Positions 56,901 to 64,000 of a stretch of DNA of 64,000 nucleotides are shown piece by piece. Location of the stretch: contig CM035226.1 in the NCBI GenBank assembly GCA_020226215.1, positions 94,140,895 through 94,204,894 on the forward strand, given 5' to 3'. Every line of letters starts with the position of its first letter. Positions within the stretch are counted from its first letter, which is position 1. The position numbers and the translations under genes were made by a program. The stretch comes from Sindora glabra (taxonomy: Eukaryota > Streptophyta > Magnoliopsida > Fabales > Fabaceae). A model generated the notes under the pieces. It saw only the letters and a list, made by a program, of their open reading frames with translations. It did no database searches and was not told the DNA's origin.

Positions 56901-58848
56901 AGGATGCACTAAAAGTAAAATAATATTTTCCTAATTATTAAATATACCATCAGAAATCTACAATCATGACCTGTCTTAACTAAAGAAAGCCCTTTAACTC
57001 TGATGATATTGTTTTCCTAATATTCAGAAAGGGTAGGTGAATGCCATATGTGAACAGGATCCTCATATAAAACTAACCCCCAAACATGACTGGAGCTAAT
57101 ATCAGATTAATGAAACAATAAAAAAATAACATCATCTTTCGTTCATCACTTTGCATCTGTTTTCTCTAAAACAACCTAGGGAGTTTGAGGGGTATAGGGT
57201 CTCCACCCAAGGGGTGGGATTCATACTGCAAAACGTACAGGCCTCAAGCCTTAATGGCTTGTTTCCAACCAATGCTCCAGTTATTACTTTCCATTTGTTG
57301 TCAGTGGTTATTCATGCAAAGGAAGACCAGAGATTGGGAGAAACTCCAATACAAGAACCTTACGTACACCAATAGTGTATAAATCTATCTGGCTAACCTG
57401 GTATAAATTCAGTTTCTTACAGAAGATCTCTGCATTCTCTTCCTCGCATACAGACATAATAAGTGCCATTATAAACTGCTCAAGACTTTCAGCTGCTGGG
57501 AACACAGAAATGACATCCTCACTCAGATGTTCAGCACTTTCCAGAAAAGGTTTCTGAAAATCACATTCAGTTAAATTTCTATCATTGCATTTTCTAAATT
57601 GACATCAAGAAAGTGTAAACTTATCAAACATACACTCACCAATTTGTTGCCATAAAGTCTGTGAACTAGTGATGCAGACACTATGGTTGCCTGGGGATGC
57701 CTCTGAGATAAAATAGGTATGAACATTTCTGAATCCCTTTTTAGGAGTTTCTTGAGTTCTTCTGCAAGCAACGCCAAAGGATGCCCATGTGACATATCTA
57801 GCCTCTCAACAACTTGTAATGTCTACAGAAATTAAAGAAATTCATTACAAAAAGGCACAAAAAAATGAAATACCGCATGAAATTCTTCAGTCTATTGGTC
57901 AATCCAGTAATTTCCATTAAAGCCACCAAAAAAATAAAATAAATAAATCATGAGCTCCAAATTAATGTGGAAAAATCGTGAGAAATAGGCACTCAAGAAT
58001 TTCAAGTGTGCTCCTTGTAGAATAATTTAATAACAAAAATTGTTATTAAAAACTCAAGCAAACTTCCTCCAAAAGTGAACAAAAGGTAGGCCATGTGTAG
58101 AGCTTCACTAAAACATATAGCATTAATAACAATAACAATGCAGAGGGAGATTTGTCAGTCATTTATCAGTCAAGACTCAAGATATACAAGACTTGAATAA
58201 AAGGTCAGAATTTCAAAGCAGAAGTAAGGTTTTCTTTTGATAGAAAAGAAAATTATTACAAGGATAAGAAGTCCTCCAACAGTAAGAGAAAAGCTAAGGA
58301 TATAAAAATGCACAAATGAAGCCATCCTATCAAAGCAGAAGTGAAGTAACATAAGCACGCCTCTTAATCATATTCGAACATCTTTGCCAACATCAAATAC
58401 ATAATCAGAATACTCACCCTTGCAAACACGCTTTTAATTGATGATGATATATATATCTCTATCTGATCACGATCACTAATTGGCATGGATTGTAGTGTCT
58501 GTAGGAAAATTGCAAACAATGAACTTTAAAAATCTAGAAAAGAAAATTACAACACGAGCAGAGAACAGAGAAATTATGAAGCATTGAATGTGATTAGTGT
58601 AAGAAACTTTTCTAAAATATTACACAAGGAAGCAAGAAACAATGTAATTGTCCATGAATTTGGTTTATTAGATCAATAAAGCAAAAGGATTCATGACTAG
58701 AAACTTACAATCTTACTGCAATATGTAAATCAATTTAAATGCAAAACATGTCAGCATAAAGAGTAACACATACAGTTTCTGGTTCTTCCAGTAGGAGCCT
58801 CCTCGTAATCATCGCAACTGCTACAACCTTTTCCATGGTCGCTGACCC
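41906..58848 (-). CDS. PATROL1-like Munc13 homologue (DUF810), C-terminal 15 exons
   Basis: Partial gene; the 5' half lies beyond 64000. Exons 5'-3': 58848-58774, 58498-58418, 57822-57640, 57553-57398, 56574-56482, 49468-49397, 48438-48321, 47411-47230, 45523-45442, 44743-44642, 44557-44451, 42988-42911, 42838-42743, 42353-42258, 42079-41906. All introns are GT-AG, and all phases join without a stop, giving 564 codons plus TAG, about half of an ~1,100-residue family member. Landmarks: MEKVVAVAMITRRLLLEEPE, GHPLALLAEELKKLL, FPAAESLEQFI, GTLVLRWLNSQLGRIL, ISPQQKHA, VDQFFGLKVPM, PPVPILTRYKKEAG, LREPFIDNLYK, VEPLRDRIVTSLLQASLDG, EFFISGGDGLPRGVVEN, ending KKQYKLPKSSA. This covers both Munc13-homology regions (MHD1, MHD2). 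Arabidopsis PATROL1 controls delivery of plasma-membrane proton ATPase in guard cells; the same tethering role is inferred. The 58848 exon start could instead be 58842. Likely functional. Confidence 0.93.
43367..44353. mobile_element. hAT-like non-autonomous transposon in an intron
   Basis: About 987 bp in the intron 42989-44450. The left end tagagctgtcaaaacgg and the reverse complement of the right end, tagatttgtcgaaatgg, are clearly related (TAGRGCTGTCAAAA type). The flanking 8-mers, ctcataaa (43359) and ctcatgta (44354), match at six of eight positions, fitting a decayed 8 bp target duplication of a hAT element. The interior is very AT-rich with no transposase. Confidence 0.65.
45790..46140. 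other. possible old transposon fragment in an intron
   Basis: A patch of moderate GC (tttcattggcagaaaaggga, gaggaagaagatatgatatc, ggttgatcttcttgaagaac) that looks unlike the intron around it. A loosely similar stretch lies at 58225-58330 in another intron (tagaaaagaaaattattaca, aagaagtcctccaacag). I suspect fragments of the same old repeat family, possibly LINE-derived, but cannot identify it. Confidence 0.3.
46276..46792. mobile_element. Mutator-like MITE with ~120 bp terminal inverted repeats and 9 bp target duplication
   Basis: A 517 bp element in the intron 45524-47229. The 9 bp direct repeat aaaatttta flanks it exactly (46267-46275 and 46793-46801). The left end ggcttaaatgcaattttggt and the right end (reverse complement ggcttaaatgtaatttcagt) begin inverted repeats extending about 120 bp, including tttaaaataat..attttggtcc and gtgcagttttggt. 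Long inverted repeats, a 9 bp duplication and no coding capacity fit a Mutator-derived MITE. Confidence 0.85.
47919..48158. mobile_element. 240 bp MITE with 9 bp target duplication
   Basis: Lies in the intron 47412-48320. The 9 bp direct repeat ttaaattat flanks it perfectly (47910-47918 and 48159-48167). The ends are gggcatattacactcagc and, reverse-complemented, gggtgaattacactcaca. The inverted similarity continues through (t/a)aacctaatta..ctcat and tatacactcacct, so the element is nearly a full foldback. The family is unrelated to the 517 bp element, but the target duplication length points to the same (Mutator) superfamily. Confidence 0.85.
50600..50604. repeat. 5 bp target-site duplication, left copy
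   Basis: cacgc directly before the 5' LTR; the identical cacgc follows the 3' LTR at 55528-55532. Five bp is the usual Ty1-copia duplication. Confidence 0.9.
50605..50813 (+). repeat. 5' LTR of the 4.9 kb copia element
   Basis: 209 bp, starting tgttgagattatcc and ending atcaaaatcaagt. The start is the canonical TG; the end has lost the usual CA in both LTRs, so that variant was inherited by the inserted copy. tgaatataaataaa at about 50753-50766 is a plausible TATA region. Confidence 0.92.
50814..50825 (+). promoter_or_regulatory. primer-binding site, initiator tRNA-Met type
   Basis: tgatatcagagc directly abuts the 5' LTR and differs at one base from tggtatcagagc, the common plant copia site complementary to the 3' end of initiator tRNA-Met. 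Confidence 0.85.
51160..52110 (+). pseudogene. copia gag, broken
   Basis: The ATG at 51160 opens a frame (SEKLNGKNYIDWQAALEIWF region typical of plant copia gag) that stops at 51355. Further gag sequence continues in other frames, with several stops near 51360-51620. An open stretch at 51636-51866 (VFVLNGLHKDLESVRNQIL) is followed by a glycine/arginine-rich segment and a CCHC zinc knuckle at 51921-51962 (CSYCKRMGHTQDKC). Gag forms the particle that packages element RNA; here it cannot be made whole. Confidence 0.88.
52165..53800 (+). pseudogene. copia protease and integrase, broken
   Basis: The protease active site WILDSGASDH is at 52172-52201. The GAG-pre-integrase/HHCC region follows (LGHPSLNKLKRM, then CESCQLGK near 52640). 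The integrase core includes VHSDVWGPS near 52725 and, after frameshifts, RNDNAKEYF (about 52913) and TPQQNGIAERKHRH (about 53008), which carry the second Asp and the Glu of the DDE triad. Several frame changes and stops lie between 52790 and 53800, including a long disrupted integrase C-terminus, so the polyprotein is not continuous. Confidence 0.88.
53800..55248 (+). pseudogene. copia reverse transcriptase and RNase H, mostly open
   Basis: The start of reverse transcriptase (about 53800-54020) has a stop and a frameshift. From 54022 a 398-codon frame runs uninterrupted to a TAG at about 55216. It contains the LDIKNAFLHGDLEEEIYM region, LYGLKQSPRAW, the catalytic YVDD at 54355-54366, QYFLGIEVA, then RNase H with IARSSAEAKHRAM, LICDNQAA and TKHIEIDCHFIREK. 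The usual LADMLTK tail continues in frame after the TAG. This is the best-preserved part of the element. Confidence 0.92.
55309..55318 (+). promoter_or_regulatory. polypurine tract
   Basis: tgacggggag immediately before the 3' LTR, the expected place and composition for priming plus-strand DNA synthesis. Confidence 0.8.
55319..55527 (+). repeat. 3' LTR of the 4.9 kb copia element
   Basis: 209 bp, the same length as the 5' LTR with no indels and seven substitutions (five transitions, two A/T transversions). It is followed by the cacgc target duplication. Confidence 0.92.
55581..55620. repeat. C-run / G-run pair
   Basis: A run of about 11 C is followed after ~16 bp (tttcttttgtttg) by a run of about 16 G. 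The two can pair as a hairpin, and the G-run could form a G-quadruplex. It lies 55 bp beyond the 3' LTR in the intron. Homopolymer lengths in assembled sequence are unreliable. Confidence 0.7.
55620..56480. other. intron sequence between copia element and exon
   Basis: Remaining part of the intron 49469-56481. No coding sequence or structured repeat is recognised beyond simple AT runs. Confidence 0.5.
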
Positions 58849-59363
58849 CTAAAACATATATTTAAAGGGTTGGAATCAGAACTGAAGGGAACAACCCCAA
58901 ATAAAATTAGAATATTACAGCAAAAATTGAAATGTCAGTGCCAGTTGACTGGTTAGGAAAAGGCCTAGAAATGGTTTTATAATATATTCCCTAACAAGTT
59001 TCCATGACAACAGAAAGGAAAATTAAGAGAAGGAATTTAAAGAATCGTTGAAAAAAAATAATAAACAAAGAATAGCTTGCACAAACAACAGCTAGAAACC
59101 AATCAAAACTTCTAATAAGGAAGAATACACATGCATATAGTGACAAAATATGCCAAACATTTCAAGTTATCTCAATGTACTTTAATGATCTAATGAGCCA
59201 TATTCAAGGAAAATTGCTCTGATCCAATTTTCTTATAAACTTGGTTTTTAAAACAAAAAGAAGAATTGAAAACTCAGTTACATCTGGCGATCTTTCCATC
59301 ACAATTACTTATGTTCCATTTTTACAATTTTGCCTCCAAACATGGAATCCAAGCCATCAAGCA
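58849..59363. other. intron or flank upstream of the last visible exon
   Basis: No further PATROL1-like exon can be found on the minus strand here. The acceptor just outside 58848 (gttttag) shows that an intron begins, and the next upstream exon lies beyond the second copia element. Confidence 0.55.
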
Positions 59364-59492
59364 TGTTAGTAGATAAGTAACTTTATGCCCCACATCATTT
59401 ATTTCTTACGATATGTATTTTGTATTATATTATATATAATAACTGCTTAACTCAATTGAGGTTATGATTCCAACAATTATTCTTTCTTAACA
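59364..59492 (+). repeat. putative 5' LTR (~129 bp) of the second copia element
   Basis: The right boundary is fixed by the adjoining primer-binding site: the sequence ends ttcttaaca. The left boundary is a guess: tgttagtag at 59364 gives the inverted ends tgtta...taaca. The length is short for copia but not unprecedented. Without the 3' LTR this cannot be confirmed here. Confidence 0.4.
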
Positions 59493-59506
59493 TGGTATCT
59501 AGAGCC
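59493..59506 (+). promoter_or_regulatory. primer-binding site of the second copia element
   Basis: tggtatctagagcc equals the initiator tRNA-Met complement tggtatcagagcc with one inserted T. Confidence 0.8.
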
Positions 59507-60149
59507 TATCTTTAGATATCTTTCTAACACAAAAAAAGAAAAAAAGAGAAGCCAGAGAATCCTACTTTCTTCTTTCCTTCCTTTTTTTTCTCTTTCTTTT
59601 TCTTTAGTTTTTTTTTTCATGCGTGACTAAATCCTAAGTCACGAAGGATCTAATAACATAAAACCCCAGATCATATTGTGCAATGCGCAAGGTTGTAGAA
59701 TAGCAAAGTTGCAGTCTAGAGCGGTTGATGGAGTTTCAAAGCGTTTTTTGGAGATTTGAGTTGACAGCAGGATAGATCGGCGACCAACGTTCACAACCAA
59801 TCGGCACATGAGCACCACGCGCAACGTTCTAGGAGGCATGTGAGCACCACACGCAAACTACTTTTCCAATGCATGCAACGTCGTCTAGCAATCGGATTTT
59901 TACTGGAGATACTTTGACGTCCTCTGCATTCATCTATGTGGTCCTTCGAGCAATCCAGCAACTCTGGTGTGATTTTTCTAATTTTTTGGCTATTTTTTGG
60001 ATATTTTTTATTCTTTCTGCAAGTATATTCTCATGGCTAGTGAAATTTTATTTTGATACAAGCAGCCCATTTAGAAATAATAATGGTGAAGCAAAGCCAT
60101 TTTTTTTCTGATTTGCTTCCGATTGGTGGCCGAATAACTAAACGAAATT

Positions 60150-61080
60150 AGATTTAGAAAGTCGAGAATATATAGGGTGGAAGAGAGCTATTCAATATTA
60201 TCTTGATAAAGTTTGTATGACTGATCACCTCACCAAAGATCCACCACAGACAATACAAAGGAAAAGTGGATTGTGGAAGATCGACAATTGCTCCGATTAA
60301 TATGTAATACTTTACTTCTAAAATTGATAATAATACTATACACTGTGAAACAGTCAAAGAATTATGAGACACTCTTGGATCACTTTATTTTGCAAAGGAC
60401 AATATGCACCAAATTTATGATTTGACTCGGTCATTGATTCATCCTGATTTAACTAATAAGACCTCATCTCAAATTTATACCGATCTTTACCAAACCTTTC
60501 AACAATGGTATTCTCTTTTACCTATTACTACTGATGTTGATGCAGTGCGTTCTCAACGAGAACAATTTGAAACTATATGTTTTCTTATGACATTGCCCTC
60601 AGAACTTAGTACTGCCTGTCAACAAATTTTGTCCAATTCTAATTATCTCACTATGAAATCTGTTTTTTATCATATTCAATGAGCATATAGTAACTCATCT
60701 TCTTCTTTTGCACATATAAATGAGTCATCTGCCTTGATTGGTTTGGTAGTCGTGGTGGTACTTGAGGTGGCAGGGGAGGACAGGACGTAGAGGTCGAACT
60801 AATTCTAGTGGGTGTGGTGATTTTAGTAGAGGTGGTATTATTTCTTGCTACTACTGCAAAAAGTCTAGACATATCAAGAAGTTTTGTCCTAAGTTACTTG
60901 AGAAAAATACACCATCATCTCGGTTTGTGCATGTTACCACAAATAATCAAGCACAAGATATTGATGATAATGGTACTACAAGTTGTCAAAGAGTGAGTAT
61001 GCTAAATATTTACAGTTCCAAGCATCCCGACAACAATCACCCACTCAATCCGTTGCTACGTTAGCACAAACAGGTAATCT
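60150..61080 (+). pseudogene. second copia gag, decayed
   Basis: The gag N-terminal domain begins near 60163 (VWKRAIQYYLDK, then DHLTKDPP) and is interrupted by stops. A 92-codon open part at 60404-60682 (SLIHPDLTNK..FQQWYSLLP) matches the helical core of plant copia gag. A CCHC zinc knuckle lies at 60846-60887 (CYYCKKSRHIKKFC), with the usual glycine in the loop replaced. Confidence 0.85.
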
Positions 61081-61104
61081 CACTACATGCCTTTTCCATA
61101 CTAA

Positions 61105-62500
61105 TTCTAGATAAATCATTGATTCCAATGCTGTTAATCATATGACGAGTCAAATAGGTATTATGTCTTCTTTTCGATCCTCTCCTTCTTCTTATATTAC
61201 TTTAGCCAATAGGTTCAAAACATCTGTTATTAGTTGTGGTGTGGTGGATGTTACCCCTGATATATACTTGTCTAATGTATTATGCCTTTCAAACTTCTCA
61301 TTTAATCTACTTTCAGTCAGTCAAATAACATGTACCTATAATCGTGGTGTCTTTTTTTTCCCCGACTATTGTGTCTTTCAAGATCTTATGACAGAAGATT
61401 TTTGGTAGGAGGTACGAATCCGGTGGCCTGTATGTTCTTGAATAAAGAGTTCCTTAGCCAATTATTGCAGCTACTATTATCACTCCACACCAACTTCATT
61501 GTCAACTTTGCAAAAATTATTTCCTAATTTTAATTCCTTGTCTAGTTTGGATTGTGAGTCATGTCAATTTGCTAAACAGCATCGTCAATATTATGTCTCT
61601 TGAGTTTATAAGTAGGTTACATCAGCATTTGAGTTAGTACATTCAAATGTTTACAATCCTTGCCTAGTAGTTTCTAAGTCTGGTTTTCGGTATTTTATTA
61701 TTTTTGTGGATGAATATTCAAGAGTTAGTTTTATTTAATGAAAGATTGATTAGAGTTATTTGAGATTTTTTGTACTTTTCATGCTAAAATTTTGAATCAA
61801 TTTAATACATCTATTCATCATTTTCGTAGTGATAATGCTAAAGAATACTTTTTTGCTCCATTTGCATCTTATTTGTTCTAGCATGAAATTATTTATCAAT
61901 CTTCGTATGCAGTTACTCCACAGCAAAATGGGGTAACTGAACGAAAAAATCATCACTTAAGTTTCATGTGCTTTATTGTTTCAAATGAAAGTACCTAAGA
62001 TTTTTTTGGACAGGTACAATTTCTACAACTTGTTTATTGATTAATCGAATGCCTTCTTCAATTCTTAATGGTCAGGTACCTTACTCTATTTTATTTTCTT
62101 CCCGATCTTTATTTCCTTTATCTTCACGTATTTTTTGGTGTACTTATTTTGTTCAAGATCATCGTCCTCAGATATCTAAACTTAATCCACAGTCTTTGAA
62201 GTATTTTTTTTTAATTATTCTTATACACAAAAAAGGGTATCGATGTTACTCTCTTGATTTGCATTGTTATATTGTTTCGTATGATGTTACATTTTTTGAA
62301 TCCGTTTCCTTTTTTAGCTCTCCTGACTTTTCGTCCTCATAATTGAGACTGATTCTCTTAATGAACATTTCCTTATGTATTCTACTCCTCAAACATCTCC
62401 GCTCCCTCCAAACAACAATTAGGTTCATCCTCCTATTAAAAATGTTTACTCTCGCAAGAAGTAGGCACCACCAGCAGCATCTCCCCTACCTGACAATACC
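61105..62500 (+). pseudogene. second copia protease and integrase, decayed
   Basis: The protease site reads IIDSNAVNHM (about 61115), with the active-site Gly after DS replaced by Asn. Downstream are LSNVLCLSNFSFNLLSVSQI, the integrase CESCQFAK (about 61552), and HSNVYNP (about 61642), where the first catalytic Asp is replaced by Asn. Further on are FRSDNAKEYF and TPQQNGVTERKN (about 61915). Stops and frame changes are frequent. It is an inactive remnant. Confidence 0.85.
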
Positions 62501-62789
62501 GACAAAACTAAAATTGCACCAATTATTGATGAATCACTAGTTTCATCCCCTCTACCAGACTTCTTCCTCATCAAATCCTCCTTCCATTGTCATTTGATCT
62601 TGACATCCCTATCGTACACCGGAAAGATACATGTACTTGTACTTAGCGAAGTAACACTAATCAACCTTACTTTACTTCTACCTATCTATCCTACACTTCC
62701 TTGCCTTTGTCCTCTCAGTCATTTATTGCCTAACTTGATTCCATTACTATTCCTAAGTCATATTCAGAAACTCTTTATCATGATAGGTG

Positions 62790-64000
62790 ACGTGCTGCTA
62801 TGAAAAAAGAGATGACAACTCTTGAGGCAAATCAAACATGAGATCTTGTGCCTCTACCTAATGATAAACAATCCATTAGTTGTAAACGGATATTTACTGT
62901 ACAAGTAAATTCGAATGATTCTATTGCTCATTTAAAAGCACGGTTAGTAACTAAGGAATATGCTTAGACTTATGGTATTGATCACTCAGAGACCTTTCCT
63001 CCCGTGGCCAAAATTACTTCCGTTCGATTGCTTATCTCTCTTGCTGCTACTAATAACTAATCTCTTCACTAGTTGAATGTTAAAAATATTTTTTTACATG
63101 AAGATTTACATGAAAAAGTGTATATGGAACAACCACTTAGATTTATTGCTCAGGGGGAGTAAGGGAAGATATTACGTTTGAAGGAGTCATTTTTTGGGTT
63201 AAAACAATCTCTTCGGGTTTGGTTTAGAAGATTCGATGAAGTGATAATGGAGTTTAACATGAGAAAAAAGCGACCATGACTATTCAATTTTTTATAAACG
63301 ATCAGATTTTAGTTGTATTCTTCTCCCAGTTTATGTAGATGATATTGTAATTACTGGTAGTGATAGATTGAGTATTTCAAAATTAAAAATTTTTTTTCAA
63401 ACCAAATTTTCAGACTAAAGACTTGGGAGCACTTTGGTACTTTTTAGGATTAAAATTGCTTGAGGAAGAAAAGGAATCTTCTTATCTCAAAAAAAATATA
63501 TTTTTGATCTCTTGAAAGAAATAAGAATGCTTAACTCTAAACCTTGTAATACTTCTATGATTCCAAATGTTAAACTTAACTTGCAAAATGGGTAGTTGTT
63601 AGAAGATCTAGATAGATATAAAAGACTAGTGAGTAAATTGAAACTACTTTACCATAACTAAATCTAATATTGCCTTTTGGTAAGTGTAGTAACTAATTTA
63701 TGAACTCTCAAAGAACTTCTCATTGGGATACAATCATGCACATTTTGAAATATCTCAAAAAAGTACCTAATTGTGAAATTTTATATAAAAATCATGATCA
63801 TTACAGAATAAAAGGTTTCTCTGATGCAAATTAGGCCAGATGTCTTATAGATAGAAGGTTCATCTCTGAGTATTGTGTGTTTATTAGTAGGAATCTTATA
63901 TCTTGAAAAAATAAGAAATAAGCAATGATATCACATTCAAGTGCAGAATTTGAGTATCAAGCTATAGCCCATGCCACATCAGAGCTTGTGTGAATTTCCT
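62790..64000 (+). pseudogene. second copia reverse transcriptase and RNase H, decayed, cut by window end
   Basis: Reverse transcriptase pieces: LKARLVTKEYA-like start (about 62935), ETFPPVAKI, KEKVYMEQP-like (about 63110), FGLKQSLRVW (about 63195), and the catalytic YVDD kept at 63332-63343. RNase H begins near 63780 (FSDAN, stop; DRRFISEYCVF; SHSSAEFEYQAIAHATSEL) and runs to the window edge. Numerous stops and shifts. Confidence 0.88.

Larger units (their letters stand above)
59364..64000 (+). mobile_element. second, heavily decayed Ty1-copia element (runs off the window)
   Basis: Primer-binding site, gag, zinc knuckle, protease, integrase, reverse transcriptase and RNase H follow in Ty1-copia order, but every domain is cut by stops and frameshifts and several catalytic positions are lost. 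The 3' LTR is outside the window. It is antisense to the PATROL1-like gene and only distantly similar to the 50.6-55.5 kb element, so it is a separate, older insertion. It probably occupies the next intron of that gene. Confidence 0.9.

Overview
This window is nuclear DNA of a flowering plant, probably a eudicot; the species cannot be named from the sequence. The evidence is a multi-exon gene with GT-AG introns for a plant-specific Munc13-like protein (PATROL1 / 'protein unc-13 homolog', DUF810 family), Ty1-copia retrotransposons primed by initiator tRNA-Met, MITEs, an orphan 3' end of nuclear 25S rRNA, and very AT-rich intergenic DNA. I see no prokaryotic features, no CRISPR array and no tRNA gene.

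Layout. 1-8400: AT-rich intergenic DNA with small duplications, a ~400 bp dispersed direct repeat and one isolated exon-like segment. 8509-9319: two tandem, decayed copies of exon 1 of a type-B plant hexokinase gene. 10734-12886: a decayed, intron-bearing IFRD (interferon-related developmental regulator) pseudogene whose middle exons were duplicated in tandem after it died. 12887-15400: a near-identical 346 bp tandem pair and older repeats of the same family. 16440-29690: a 13 kb low-complexity block built from short TAGGGTAAGGTAGAATA-like words. It is G-rich on the + strand up to about 24125 and C-rich beyond it. A decayed rDNA segment (25S 3' end plus a GC-rich spacer-like array, 19273-23790) sits inside the G-rich arm. 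29690-33420: AT-rich satellite-like tandem repeats (about 175 bp monomers, then 250-450 bp units, then 160 and 281 bp pairs). 33420-41400: mostly non-coding, with a TTC-rich 186 bp tandem repeat, a doubtful small minus-strand gene and a MITE.

41906-58848 (minus strand): the one convincing functional gene, the C-terminal 15 exons (564 codons plus stop, all in frame) of the PATROL1-like gene; its 5' half lies beyond the right edge. Its introns are crowded with mobile DNA: a hAT-like MITE, two elements with 9 bp target duplications of Mutator-like type, and a complete 4.9 kb Ty1-copia element (50605-55527) with 209 bp LTRs and a 5 bp target duplication. A second, older and heavily decayed Ty1-copia element (from about 59364, running off the window) lies just upstream of the last visible exon, probably in the next intron. 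Both retrotransposons are antisense to the gene.

No undescribed multi-gene system is visible. The most unusual feature is the 13 kb strand-asymmetric array with its polarity flip and embedded rDNA remnant, which looks like a decayed nucleolar-organiser or heterochromatic locus next to an active gene.
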